Of a DNA stretch of 64,000 nt, positions 53,443-62,737 are shown one piece after another. Source of the DNA: CAWIVH01 sp963839475 (GTDB lineage Bacteria > Acidobacteriota > UBA6911); contig CAWIVH010000012.1 in NCBI GenBank assembly GCA_963839475.1, positions 248,001-312,000 of the forward strand. Direction: 5' to 3'. The notes below the pieces were generated by a model. The model did no database searches. It was not told where the DNA came from and worked only from the letters and a program-made list of their open reading frames with translations. The position numbers and the translations under genes were made by a program. Position 1 is the stretch's first letter, and every line of letters begins with the position of its first letter.

Positions 53443-54654
53443 ATGGCGAAGACCGAAAAGAAGAAAAGCCGCTACCGCGAAGATTTGAAGGACATGCCGG
53501 ACTGGCTGAAGAAAAAGAAATGCCCGCAGAGAGACGCGTACATGTCGGGACAACGGATTCTGCCCAGGAATCTCACCGGCAAGCAGAAGCTCGAAGATAT
53601 CGTTGACGACACCTTCCTGGCCTACAACTCCGCGAGACTGAGGGAAGCCTGTCAGCTTTTCACGAGCAAAATGCTCGAGCCGGATGTCACCATCGGCATG
53701 AGTCTCTCCGGCGCCCTGACCCCGGCCGGCCTGGGATGCTCTTCGATCGTGCCGCTGATCAAGGCCGGCTTTGTCGATTGGATCGTTTCCACAGGAGCCA
53801 TCCTTTATCACGACATGCATTTTGCCCTGAACTACCCGGTGCGGGTCGGCAGCTTCAAGATGGATGACACGGAGCTCCGGAACAACGACATCGTCCGGGT
53901 TTACGACGTCCTGCTAGGTTACAGCGACTGCCTGATGGCCACCGATGAAATCCTGCGCAACATCATCGTTCAGCCCGAGTTCCAGAAGGAAATGGGTACG
54001 GCGGAACTCCATTACCTGATCGGCAAATATTGCGCAGAATGGGAGCGCAAAGCCGGCCTCAAGGACGTGTCCGTTCTTGCAGCCGCCTACCGCGCCGGAG
54101 TGCCGTGCTACACCTCCTCGCCGGGAGACTCGACCATTGGAATGAACGTGGCCGGCGTTGAATTGCGCGGCAACAAGCTGCGCATGAATCCATCGATCGA
54201 TGTGAACGAAACCACCGCCTTTGTCCTGGCGGCCAAGCGATCCGGCGGTAAGAGCGCGGTTGTGCTCTGGGGAGGGGGCAGCCCCAAAAATTTCATGCTC
54301 CAGACAGAGCCCCAGATCCAGGAGGTTCTGCGGATAAAAGAATACGGGCAGGATTATTTCCTGCAGGTGACCGATGCCCGACCCGACACCGGCGGACTGA
54401 GCGGAGCGACCCCGAGCGAGGCGGTGAGCTGGGGGAAAGTCGATCCCGACCGGTTGCCTGACGCGGTCGTCTGCTACACCGACACAACCATCGCGATGCC
54501 GCTGCTGACCCACTATGCGCTCGCCAAACACAAGCCCAGAAAACTGCGGCGGCTGTATGATCAGCGCGGGGCCATGGTAACCGCTTTGACCAAGGAATAT
54601 TTCCGTCACAACCAAGTGAAAATGCTCGACGGCTCGAATCCAGTATTCGATTGA
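53443..54654 (+). CDS. Deoxyhypusine synthase-like polyamine enzyme (probable homospermidine-type synthase)
   Basis: The protein has 403 residues. It belongs to the deoxyhypusine synthase superfamily, with NAD-binding SLSGALTPAGLGCSSIVPL, SPGDSTIGMNV, and the catalytic lysine region VVLWGGGSPKNFMLQTEP. Bacteria lack eIF5A, so bacterial members are thought to make homospermidine or bis-guanidino-azanonane, by moving an aminobutyl group onto putrescine or agmatine. Position 98 bases ahead of a fold-type III decarboxylase supports that. AGGA precedes the ATG by eight bases. Which acceptor is used cannot be told here. Confidence 0.85.
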   Translation: MAKTEKKKSRYREDLKDMPDWLKKKKCPQRDAYMSGQRILPRNLTGKQKLEDIVDDTFLAYNSARLREACQLFTSKMLEPDVTIGMSLSGALTPAGLGCSSIVPLIKAGFVDWIVSTGAILYHDMHFALNYPVRVGSFKMDDTELRNNDIVRVYDVLLGYSDCLMATDEILRNIIVQPEFQKEMGTAELHYLIGKYCAEWERKAGLKDVSVLAAAYRAGVPCYTSSPGDSTIGMNVAGVELRGNKLRMNPSIDVNETTAFVLAAKRSGGKSAVVLWGGGSPKNFMLQTEPQIQEVLRIKEYGQDYFLQVTDARPDTGGLSGATPSEAVSWGKVDPDRLPDAVVCYTDTTIAMPLLTHYALAKHKPRKLRRLYDQRGAMVTALTKEYFRHNQVKMLDGSNPVFD

Positions 54655-54752
54655 GCTGCATCGTGGCGCCCTCTGTCCCGTACGGCGTTTCCCGCTGCAC
54701 GGGACGGAGGGCGATTCACGCTCCGACCTTCACTCCTTCTCCGGAGGTGACA

Positions 54753-55889
54753 ATGAGCAGTTCAAGGCAGCTGCAGGCAATCGCCAGAGAACATGGCACG
54801 CCGGTCGTCGTGATCGATCACGACATTATCAGGCAAAATTATGCCAGGTACAAAAAGTACCTTCCGAAGGTGCAGGCATACTATGCGGTGAAGGCCAATC
54901 CCGCCCCGGAAATCGTCCGCACCCTCTACAAAGAGGGCTCCAGCTTCGATGTGGCGTCTCTCCAGGAATTCATGCTGGTTTACGAAAACATCAAGCACCT
55001 TCCGGCCAAAGAACAGCAGGACTTTATCTGGGACAAAATCATTTTTGCCAATCCCACGAAACCGAAGGAGACGCTGCGCCGGCTCGACCGCTACAAGCCG
55101 CTCGTAACCTACGACAACTTGAATGAGATCCACAAGATCAAGCAGCACGCCCCGAATGCGGGCGTGGTATTGCGCCTGAGAGTCCCCAATACCGGATCCA
55201 TGGTTGAACTCTCCTCCAAGTTCGGTTGCGACCCGGGGGAGGCAGTAGACCTGATTCTGGAGGCATTCCGGGCGGGGCTGCAGGTGGAAGGGTTGAGCTT
55301 CCACGTGGGAAGCCAGTGCACCAACTTTGAAAACTTCGTCCAGGCTCTAAACATGTCGGCCGCGGTGATGAAAGAAGCCAAGGCGCGGGGGCATGAAATC
55401 AAGATTCTCGATATCGGCGGAGGGTTCCCCGTACCCTACGACCGCCATGTCAAGCCGTTGAGCCTGTTGGCCCGGAAAATCAACGCTGAGATCCGCCGCT
55501 TGTTCCCCGAGGATATTCAGATCCTGGCGGAACCCGGCCGATACTTTGTCGCAACGGCCGCCACTCTGGTCGCCCAAGTAATCGGGAAAGCGGTGCGGGA
55601 CGGCAAGACCTGCTATTTCATCGACGATAGCGTTTACCACACTTACTCCGGGATCATTTTCGACCACTGCCAGTACCGCATACAAGCTTTCAAGAAGGGG
55701 AAAACGGAGGTTTGCGCTGTTTTCGGCCAGACCTGTGACGGCCTGGACACCATTACCCAGTCGGAAGAGCTGCCTGACCTGGAAGTTGATGATTTCGTTT
55801 ACTCGGAGAACATCGGGGCTTACAGCAACGCCTCCTCTACCTGGTTCAACGGATTTCCTCCGGCAAAGGTGGTGCACATCAACCAGTAG
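54753..55889 (+). CDS. Fold-type III PLP decarboxylase (ornithine/arginine/lysine decarboxylase family)
   Basis: A 378-residue alanine-racemase-fold decarboxylase of the eukaryotic-type ODC family. The PLP lysine is in YYAVKANPAPEI, GGGFPVPYD holds the phosphate, EPGRYFVATAATLV and the catalytic Cys in GQTCDGLDTI follow. A specificity-helix-like stretch and the closing YSENIGAYSNAS are seen. ATG at 54753 comes after GGAGG, whereas the open frame upstream has no such site. It would supply putrescine (or cadaverine) for the adjacent synthase. Ornithine is the likeliest substrate but lysine is possible. Confidence 0.88.
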   Translation: MSSSRQLQAIAREHGTPVVVIDHDIIRQNYARYKKYLPKVQAYYAVKANPAPEIVRTLYKEGSSFDVASLQEFMLVYENIKHLPAKEQQDFIWDKIIFANPTKPKETLRRLDRYKPLVTYDNLNEIHKIKQHAPNAGVVLRLRVPNTGSMVELSSKFGCDPGEAVDLILEAFRAGLQVEGLSFHVGSQCTNFENFVQALNMSAAVMKEAKARGHEIKILDIGGGFPVPYDRHVKPLSLLARKINAEIRRLFPEDIQILAEPGRYFVATAATLVAQVIGKAVRDGKTCYFIDDSVYHTYSGIIFDHCQYRIQAFKKGKTEVCAVFGQTCDGLDTITQSEELPDLEVDDFVYSENIGAYSNASSTWFNGFPPAKVVHINQ

Positions 55890-55934
55890 TGCAATCCACC
55901 GCGCCGTGCACACGGGCCGGTTTACGGAAGGCTT

Positions 55935-57167
55935 TTAAAAAAGAAGGCGGGTGCGAATCGTCGTATCGAGGATATCGATCTTCTTTTTGACGGCCCGCGA
56001 GAGGCTTCTCTCGACGTCCATGATCAGATAACCCACACCATGGCGCGTGTTGAGGAACTGGGATTTGATGTTGACTCCCATCGCCGCCATCAGCCCGTTT
56101 ATGTTCCCCAGCACGCCGGGGACGTCGCGGTGGATATTGAGGACGCGGTGGCTCCCCTGGAGGATCGGGAGTTCCACCTGGGGAAGGTTGATGCAGGCAG
56201 TCGAACTTCCTGTATCCAGGTAACGGATGAGTGAATCTGCGACTTCCGAGCCGATGCTCCGTTGGGCCTCCACGGTGCTGCCCCCGATGTGCGGTGTCAG
56301 AATCACATTCGGCAGGTGGCGCAGTTCCGATTCGAAGGCATCTCCACTGGCCTCGGGCTCCACGGGATAAACATCGAGCGCCGCGCCGCCAAGGCGGCGG
56401 TTCAGAATCGCTTCGCGCAGGGCCGCCACGTCGACCACGCTGCCGCGGCTGAGATTCAGCAGAAAACTGCCCTGGCGCATCAATGCAAACTGGGGCGCTC
56501 CGATCATCCCCCGGGTGAGGGGCGTATCCGGGACATGAAGCGTCACAAAATCGGCGAGTTGCAGAACCTCCTCGAGACTCCCGGCCTGGCGCGCGTTTCC
56601 CAGGGGCAGCTTTTTGGCGATGTCGTGAAACACCACGCGCATTCCCAGGGCCTCTGCCAGCAATCCCACCTGTGGACCGATGTGCCCGTAGCCGATGATG
56701 CCAATGGTTTTCTGGCGCACCTCGAAGCAGCCCTCGGCCGATTTCACCCAGCGCCCCGCGTGCATCTCCATCGAGCGCTGATCCGCCCTGCGCGCCAGCA
56801 TCACCACTTCGGCTATGGTCAGTTCCGCAACGCTGCGGGTGTTGCTGAAAGGGGCGTTGAAAACAGCCACACCTTTGTGGGTCGCGGTCTCCATGTCAAC
56901 CTGGTTGGTCCCGATGCAAAAGCACCCTACGGCGATCAAATGCCGCCCGGCTTCCAAAACTTGCCGGGTGATTTCTGTTTTGGACCTTATGCCGAGAATG
57001 TGGACTCCCGGAATCTTCCGTATCAGCTGCTCCTCAGTCAGGGCGGTTTTCCAGGATTCAATCGAGGAATAGTTCGATGACCGGAAAGTTTCTTCGGCGG
57101 CAGGGTGCAGCCCTTCGAGAAGCAGGAATTTGATTTTTTCCTTGGGAAAAGAAAGCTGTTCCGACAT
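55935..57167 (-). CDS. serA: D-3-Phosphoglycerate dehydrogenase
   Basis: A 410-residue NAD enzyme starting serine synthesis from 3-phosphoglycerate; the length matches the E. coli-type enzyme. The nucleotide-binding motif is TIGIIGYGHIGPQVG, followed by LLNLSRGSVVDVAAL, GAALDVYPVEPE and NVILTPHIGGSTVEAQ, which carries the catalytic His. A C-terminal ACT domain (HRDVPGVLGNINGLMAAMGVNI) suggests serine feedback. It is convergent with the decarboxylase gene over 45 bases. Confidence 0.9.
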   Translation of the reverse strand: MSEQLSFPKEKIKFLLLEGLHPAAEETFRSSNYSSIESWKTALTEEQLIRKIPGVHILGIRSKTEITRQVLEAGRHLIAVGCFCIGTNQVDMETATHKGVAVFNAPFSNTRSVAELTIAEVVMLARRADQRSMEMHAGRWVKSAEGCFEVRQKTIGIIGYGHIGPQVGLLAEALGMRVVFHDIAKKLPLGNARQAGSLEEVLQLADFVTLHVPDTPLTRGMIGAPQFALMRQGSFLLNLSRGSVVDVAALREAILNRRLGGAALDVYPVEPEASGDAFESELRHLPNVILTPHIGGSTVEAQRSIGSEVADSLIRYLDTGSSTACINLPQVELPILQGSHRVLNIHRDVPGVLGNINGLMAAMGVNIKSQFLNTRHGVGYLIMDVERSLSRAVKKKIDILDTTIRTRLLF

Positions 57168-57245
57168 ACGAGATTGTGAACCGAGAATGAAAGTAGCCGT
57201 CAGATCCTGGAGTCCGCGGGACCCATTCCCGCCGCTTCAGCCTGC

Positions 57246-58490
57246 TCAGCTACCCAGCTGGCGTATTTTCATGAGAAGCAACGCGATCATGAGCAGAATA
57301 ATCAGGACCGATACAGCCAGGCCCTTGCGGCGGAACGCAAGCTCCTCGAGGGCTTTTAATCCGCTTTGCTCCGATGCGGCCGCAATCTTATATCCTTCTT
57401 CCAGAACCGGAGTCAATGCAGCAGGGCTGAACTTGTGGATCTCCACGCGGGCTCGCACCAGCCGGTCCTTTCCTTCATTGAGTTCATAAATCGGCTTGCT
57501 CACCTCCATTCCCGCTCGCTCCGCTTTGAGCAGGAGCTGGCGCGATTTGTCCATGCTGTCCCTGAGTTTGATGATCCCGCTCTTCATCTGCTCGGCCGCC
57601 GTGTAGCCGGGGCTTCCCTTCTCATGGCAATTGATACAACTAGCCGCCTCTTCGACCCCGATCATTTTGTCCGAGGTGCGCTGGATGGCGTGATGCTCAT
57701 GACAGCTGGCGCAGGCCGGCAGCTTGTTTTCAGAGAACGCTTTCTTGTGGGGGCTTTGGACAAACAGGTCCCATTGGCTGACGTGACACTGGCCGCAGAC
57801 ATTCGCCACGGAGTCGACCCCGGGAGGCTGCGCGCCATGGTTTCCGTGGCAGTTGTTGCAGGTCGGAGCGGCCAGGTCGCGATTAACGATCAAAGCCTCA
57901 CCATGAACACTCTTGGTGTAGAGCTCCACCTGGTTGGTCGGAATGCCGTAAGCCGCCATAAGCTGCTTGTCGGCATGGCACCGGCCGCAGGTAGCAGCCA
58001 CATTGGGGGCATAAACCGGGCTATTGGGATCTTTCACCGCCCGGATCCCATGGGCGCCGTGGCAGTCGATGCAGGTAGCCACCTTGGCGTCGCCGGTTTG
58101 ATACTTTTTCCCATGAACGCTGGTCAGGTACTCGGTATATTGGTCGACCCGCGCCTGCGGATTGAATCGCCGCATGTAATCCAGCTTGCTGTGGCAGGAG
58201 GCGCACAGCTGCGCAATCGCCTTGCGCTCCGGACGGCCGATATAGCCTTTCTTTTTGCTCATCGAATCTTCCGGGCCGCCGCGATCGATTCCCACCGTGG
58301 GATCCCCGCCATGGCAGTCGTTGCAGGACAAACCCTTGAGGAAGTGAATATCGGAAGTCGAGAGCTTCGCCGGCAGTTGCAATTCGCCTTCCTGTTCCAG
58401 GTGGCATTGAACGCAGGTGCTCGATGCCGGTTTGGCCTCCGGCTGCGGCACCGCGGTTCCCAACATCATTGCGAGAGTAAGAAGCCACAT
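57246..58490 (-). CDS. Membrane-anchored nonaheme cytochrome c of a Rieske/cytochrome b complex
   Basis: The protein has 414 residues with nine CxxCH motifs (CVQCH, CNDCH, CASCH, CIDCH, CGRCH, CNNCH, CGQCH, CASCH, CINCH). The N-terminus (MWLLTLAMMLGTAVPQPEA) is a signal peptide and a C-terminal helix (GLAVSVLIILLMIALLLM) anchors it to the membrane. About 100 residues with charged helices precede the anchor. It follows cytochrome b by 12 bases, with AGGAGG eight bases before the ATG. It would take the place of cytochrome c1/f in a quinol-oxidising complex, moving electrons through the periplasm. Confidence 0.9.
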   Translation of the reverse strand: MWLLTLAMMLGTAVPQPEAKPASSTCVQCHLEQEGELQLPAKLSTSDIHFLKGLSCNDCHGGDPTVGIDRGGPEDSMSKKKGYIGRPERKAIAQLCASCHSKLDYMRRFNPQARVDQYTEYLTSVHGKKYQTGDAKVATCIDCHGAHGIRAVKDPNSPVYAPNVAATCGRCHADKQLMAAYGIPTNQVELYTKSVHGEALIVNRDLAAPTCNNCHGNHGAQPPGVDSVANVCGQCHVSQWDLFVQSPHKKAFSENKLPACASCHEHHAIQRTSDKMIGVEEAASCINCHEKGSPGYTAAEQMKSGIIKLRDSMDKSRQLLLKAERAGMEVSKPIYELNEGKDRLVRARVEIHKFSPAALTPVLEEGYKIAAASEQSGLKALEELAFRRKGLAVSVLIILLMIALLLMKIRQLGS

Positions 58491-58502
58491 AGGAACCGCC
58501 TC

Positions 58503-59573
58503 CTAGGAAAGATAGGCCATGGCCGAGAGCACGATGATATAAAGGAGAACTACCACGCCCGTAATCGGAAGCAGGCTGGTTTTGCCCTGCTTTGGACTCG
58601 GGGAGGAAATGAACGGCGTCACAACCAGCAGAAGTCCTAGCACCCCGAACGCGATGATGCCCAGCACTTCGCCGTCCATCCCGAGAATTTTGGAGGGTAT
58701 GTATTTAAGAGTCTGGAACATGAACACAAAATACCACTCGGGCCGGATCCCGGCCGGAGCGGGGGCGAACGGATCCGCTTTTTCCCCTAATTCCCATGGG
58801 AAAATGGATGCCAGGGCTGCCAGAAGGGCAACCGCCGCCAGCCATCCCACCAGGTCTCGCAGAAGGAAATGGGGTATGAATTTCATTTTGGGGGTGGTAG
58901 CCGGATCGACCGACGGAGGAGTGCTCATCCCGTGTTTTTGAACCAGGTACAGGTGCATCCCAAGGAGAACGGTGGCCATGGCGGGCAGGATGGCCACGTG
59001 AAATCCAAAAAACCTGGTCAAGGTCGCACCGGTTACTTCGTCACCTCCCCGGAGGAAGCGCAGAAGGAAGGGGCCAATCAAGGGCACGACGCCAGCAATG
59101 TCGGTTCCGACCTTGGTGGCAAAATAAGCCAGTTTATTCCAGGGCAGCAGGTAGCCGCTAAAACCGAAGGTAAGCGAGAGAAACAAAAGAAGAGCGCCGG
59201 TAACCCAGGTCAGTTCGCGCGGTTTGCGGAACGCCCGCAGGAACAGCGCGCTGAACATATGAATAAAAGCGGCGGCAATCATGAGGTTCGCCGACCAGCT
59301 GTGAACGGAGCGCACCAGCCAGCCGAATTGAACCTCCGTCATGATGAACTGAACGCTCTCAAAGGCCGTTTCCGCGCTGGGACGATAGTAAAGAAGCAGG
59401 AGAATCCCCGTGCAAACCTGCACGCAGAACAGGAAGAGCGTCATACCGCCAAAGTAATACCAGATAGAGTGTCGGTGACGCGGCACTTCCTTATGTTCCA
59501 TCAGCTCCTGAACCGCCCGCCATCCCAACCGCTCTTCCAGCCAGTCTCCGCATGCCTGCAATCTGGCGTTCAT
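58503..59573 (-). CDS. Cytochrome b of a bc-type quinol oxidoreductase
   Basis: The protein has 356 residues with eight or nine helices. Heme b ligands are two His pairs: H-x13-H in VHSWSANLMIAAAFIHMF and H-x14-H in FFGFHVAILPAMATVLLGMHLYL. The Qo-site PEWY motif is present (IRPEWYFVFMFQTLKYIPS). Its length lies between b6 and mitochondrial cytochrome b, so it looks like a fused b6/subunit-IV form. It is two bases after the Rieske stop and 12 bases before the nonaheme cytochrome. Confidence 0.93.
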   Translation of the reverse strand: MNARLQACGDWLEERLGWRAVQELMEHKEVPRHRHSIWYYFGGMTLFLFCVQVCTGILLLLYYRPSAETAFESVQFIMTEVQFGWLVRSVHSWSANLMIAAAFIHMFSALFLRAFRKPRELTWVTGALLLFLSLTFGFSGYLLPWNKLAYFATKVGTDIAGVVPLIGPFLLRFLRGGDEVTGATLTRFFGFHVAILPAMATVLLGMHLYLVQKHGMSTPPSVDPATTPKMKFIPHFLLRDLVGWLAAVALLAALASIFPWELGEKADPFAPAPAGIRPEWYFVFMFQTLKYIPSKILGMDGEVLGIIAFGVLGLLLVVTPFISSPSPKQGKTSLLPITGVVVLLYIIVLSAMAYLS

Positions 59574-59575
59574 TT

Positions 59576-60019
59576 TTACCCCCGAGAAACAATAATTTCA
59601 TCGCCCCGGACATTCACCTTGAACTCTTCGAGCGGGCGAGGCGGCGGCCCCGACACGTTTTTCCCAGTGAGGTCATAACGGCCGTTGTGACATGCACACC
59701 AGATCAGCTTTTCCTCCTGCCTGTACTGGACCGTGCAGTCAAGATGAGTGCAGGTGGCGCTGAAAGCCCTATACTCCCCTGTGGGGGTCTGCAGCAGCAG
59801 GCCGGGCTTACTCCCGAACTTGAATATTCTGCCGCTGTTCGGCTTGATTTCCGCAACTTTGGCTGCCACGACGCTCGACGCTGAAGACTCGACTACCTTG
59901 GGGGGGATCATGAAGCGAAATATGGGGTAGAAAATCGCCCCCAGGGTGGCAACGGTCCCACTACCCAGAAGGATGTTCAGAAAACCACGACGCGGCGTTG
60001 GTGTCTCAGGGGTTTTCAT
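59576..60019 (-). CDS. Rieske iron-sulfur protein
   Basis: A 147-residue protein. A Tat-like N-terminus (PRRGFLNILLGSGTVATLGAIF) leads into a membrane anchor. The 2Fe-2S site is CTHLDC (90-95) and CACHNG (about 108-113), giving both Cys/His pairs. The following GPPPRPLEEF is the family's proline loop. It heads the operon with cytochrome b and the nonaheme cytochrome, so it is the electron-transfer head of that complex. Confidence 0.93.
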   Translation of the reverse strand: MKTPETPTPRRGFLNILLGSGTVATLGAIFYPIFRFMIPPKVVESSASSVVAAKVAEIKPNSGRIFKFGSKPGLLLQTPTGEYRAFSATCTHLDCTVQYRQEEKLIWCACHNGRYDLTGKNVSGPPPRPLEEFKVNVRGDEIIVSRG

Positions 60020-60634
60020 GGGTCTCTCTGAATTCCAAAAAAAACACTAAGTGGAAAGGCCCTACACCTTTCATCATTGGAACGGACTATAACTCACCCT
60101 TTTGGCTCGAGTCCATCTGCAAATTGGCGTCCAACCAAACAGCCTCCGGGCGGTTTTGCGGATCAATATAAGCGGGGCCAAGGTTGCCGGAGACCACCCC
60201 CCCGGCGGAGCGATCGCCTGTATTCCGGCACGGAGCTTCCCGGACGAAGTTTGAATCGCCGGATTTGCCGCGCCACACTATGGGCGAGCAAAGCGGACCA
60301 GTGACCTCCATATATCTGCGACCCAGGCCTGACAAACAGCGCCCAAACCGCCTTCTGCGTATTCTCCTGCGCTCTTCCTCCATTTCGAAATTCTTCATCC
60401 CAATAATTTGATTTCTCGACATTTGCTCCAGCACTGTGGTAAATAACCCGGCTGGAGGCACGTCGAGTTCTGTTCAGATCGTATGTTGAGGACTACAACA
60501 TTTGTTTTTGCTGAAATTTGCATCACTTTTATGATTCCCGCTTTCGCGGGAAAGAAAATTGCTTAGATTTTGTCTGGCATTTTTGTGTCAAAGTCCAAAT
60601 AAACCGCTGCCAGGGCGGTATTTCGGAGGCATTT
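60020..60634. other. Divergent regulatory spacer between bc complex and decaheme genes
   Basis: About 615 bases with no supported gene; the long antisense and parallel frames across it are shadows. It must hold both promoters. A perfect hairpin TTCCCGC-TTTC-GCGGGAA at 60535-60552, about 80 bases before the decaheme start, could be a dispersed repeat of that well-known style or a leader element. Confidence 0.5.
60535..60552. repeat. Short perfect hairpin TTCCCGC-TTTC-GCGGGAA
   Basis: Seven-base arms flank a four-base loop. The sequence resembles the ATTCCCGCTTTCGCGGGAAT repeat seen in many genomes. It lies in the likely 5' leader of the electron-conduit operon, so a role in its regulation is possible. 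Confidence 0.6.
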
Positions 60635-62728
60635 ATGACAACTGGAGTACGAGCAGTAAAGATATCTTTCCTTCTCCTCCTCTTCCTTTCCATTGCGGCA
60701 GTGAGTATGGCGGCCATTGAAGGCGAAGAGGAATCTCCTGCATATACTGTGCTGGAAAAAGCTTATTGGTGGGTGCAGGGGATTATATCCACAGAACAAG
60801 CAGCGGGCAAGGAAGCGATCTGGGTTCATCCGGGCGTAAACGTTAAAATCAACGACGTCACGATACCCGCATCGGATCGCAAGCCGACAGTGACTTTCCG
60901 CGTTACCGACAATGGCGGGCAGGGCCTGGATCGTGAGGGCAAACTGACGCCTTCCGCGATCACGTTCCGCTTTGTGCTGGCTTATATTCCGAAAGGTGCG
61001 GTGCAGTACATCGATTACACGACGCGCACCGCGACTGCTCCCGACGGGAAACCGGTCATTCAGGCGAGTACGGACTCCACGGGAGTGTGGACCAGCCTGG
61101 GGGACGGCAACTACACCTACAAGTTCAATACAGTCCTTCCGTCGGATTACGATGCGACCACGACCCATACGCTTTGCGTCCAGGCTTCCCGCAACATGAC
61201 GGAATTCGGCCTGAGCACCTACGTGGATAATGAGCTGAAATCGTGGATTCCCTCTACCGGAGCGGCTCCAACGCTCATCCGCGATGTGGTTCCGACGACT
61301 TCCTGCAACCAGTGCCATGATCCGATTTCGGCTCATGGCGGCGGGCGCCTCGAAATGGGATACTGCATCCTGTGCCATACGCCGCAGACGAAAGACGCCC
61401 CGACGGGCAACACGGCTGACATGAAGGTCATGGTCCACAAGATTCATTACGGACCCAATTTGCCCAGCGTAAAAGCGGGGAAGCCGTATTACTTCGGCAG
61501 CAACCCGACCACGGGAGCGAATTTCTCGTACACCACTTACCCGCAGGACATCAAGAATTGCGGCACTTGCCACAAAGATGCGAAGCAGGTGAACAACTGG
61601 CTGTTGAACCCGACGCGCGACACCTGCGGCTCTTGCCACGACGACCTTGACTGGACGACGGGTGCGAACCACAAGGGCGGCCCCGCGACGGACGACAGCA
61701 AATGCGCCACGTGCCATCAGCCCGAGAGCGGGACGGAATTTGACGCTTCGATCAAGGGCGCGCACACCGTGCTTTACAAATCGAGCAAGCTGGTCTATCC
61801 CAAGGTCGAGATCATCGGCGTAAGCAGCACGGCACCGGGCTCGAAGCCGGTCGTTACCTTCAAGATCACCGATTCCAAGGGGAACACGATCGACCACACC
61901 AAGCTGGTCGGCACCGGTGGACGCATTGCCGTCACCATCGGCGGGCCTACTACCGACTACCGCTGGTACATGCAGGAAGCAGCAAATACGGCGCCGTTGG
62001 TCAATGGGCTGCCCACCTACACATTTACGGGTATCATCCCGACAACTGCCAAGGGCACTTATGCTGCCGCGGTGGAAGGACGCATCGTAACCCCGGTCAA
62101 TCCGGGTCCTAATGGTTCGACCACGACCACCTACCAGGAATCCTGGCCGACCCCGGTGAAGTTCTTCACCGTGACCGACAAGACCGTGGTGGCACGACGC
62201 ACCGTCGTCGACCTGGCGAAATGCAACAAGTGCCACGAGAAGCTGCAGTTGCACGGCAGCAACCGCAACACGATCGAATCGTGCGTAATGTGCCACAATC
62301 CGGCGACCACCGACATCGCCCAGAGGACCTCAGGTGTCAACACGCCGGCCGAATCGGTCGATATGAAGTTAATGATCCACAAGATTCATACCGGCGAGGA
62401 ACTGGCGTACGACTATACGGTTTACGGCTTTGGCAAGAACCCGATCAATTTCAACGAGGTTCTTTACCCCGGCGACCGGCGCAACTGCGCGGCCTGCCAC
62501 GTCGGCACCAGCTACGTCGTTCCCCTGCCGTCGGTCGTAACGCCGACCACGACGCCGAGGGGCTTCTGGACTCCGACGCTTCCCACTGCGGCCGCTTGCC
62601 TGGGCTGCCATGACTCACTCGAGGCGGCTGCCCACGCGTATGTCAACACCACCCCCGTAGGGGAGGCGTGTTCGGTTTGCCACAAGGAATCTGCAGATGC
62701 AGGAGTAAGCAAAGCCCACTCTCGGTAA
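60635..62728 (+). CDS. OmcA/MtrC-like decaheme c-type cytochrome
   Basis: A 697-residue protein with ten CxxCH motifs: CNQCH, CILCH, CGTCH, CGSCH and CATCH in the first cluster, CNKCH, CVMCH, CAACH, CLGCH and CSVCH in the second. Two five-heme clusters each contain a conserved MKVMVHKIHYG / MKLMIHKIHTGEEL motif typical of OmcA/MtrC proteins, and beta-rich Ig-like domains precede each (TFRVTDNGGQG, TFKITDSKGNT). An export signal (ISFLLLLFLSIAAVSMA) is present. ATG at 60635 was chosen because GGAGG precedes it by five bases. It would sit on the outer surface and pass electrons to minerals, other cells or external acceptors. Confidence 0.93.
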   Translation: MTTGVRAVKISFLLLLFLSIAAVSMAAIEGEEESPAYTVLEKAYWWVQGIISTEQAAGKEAIWVHPGVNVKINDVTIPASDRKPTVTFRVTDNGGQGLDREGKLTPSAITFRFVLAYIPKGAVQYIDYTTRTATAPDGKPVIQASTDSTGVWTSLGDGNYTYKFNTVLPSDYDATTTHTLCVQASRNMTEFGLSTYVDNELKSWIPSTGAAPTLIRDVVPTTSCNQCHDPISAHGGGRLEMGYCILCHTPQTKDAPTGNTADMKVMVHKIHYGPNLPSVKAGKPYYFGSNPTTGANFSYTTYPQDIKNCGTCHKDAKQVNNWLLNPTRDTCGSCHDDLDWTTGANHKGGPATDDSKCATCHQPESGTEFDASIKGAHTVLYKSSKLVYPKVEIIGVSSTAPGSKPVVTFKITDSKGNTIDHTKLVGTGGRIAVTIGGPTTDYRWYMQEAANTAPLVNGLPTYTFTGIIPTTAKGTYAAAVEGRIVTPVNPGPNGSTTTTYQESWPTPVKFFTVTDKTVVARRTVVDLAKCNKCHEKLQLHGSNRNTIESCVMCHNPATTDIAQRTSGVNTPAESVDMKLMIHKIHTGEELAYDYTVYGFGKNPINFNEVLYPGDRRNCAACHVGTSYVVPLPSVVTPTTTPRGFWTPTLPTAAACLGCHDSLEAAAHAYVNTTPVGEACSVCHKESADAGVSKAHSR

Positions 62729-62737
62729 GAGGACATT

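Noticed and set aside
60563..62296. 577-codon frame antisense to the decaheme cytochrome gene
   Set aside because: It is the mirror of a gene with ten heme motifs, its sequence is rich in Arg and Val as expected for a shadow, and it has no recognisable domain.
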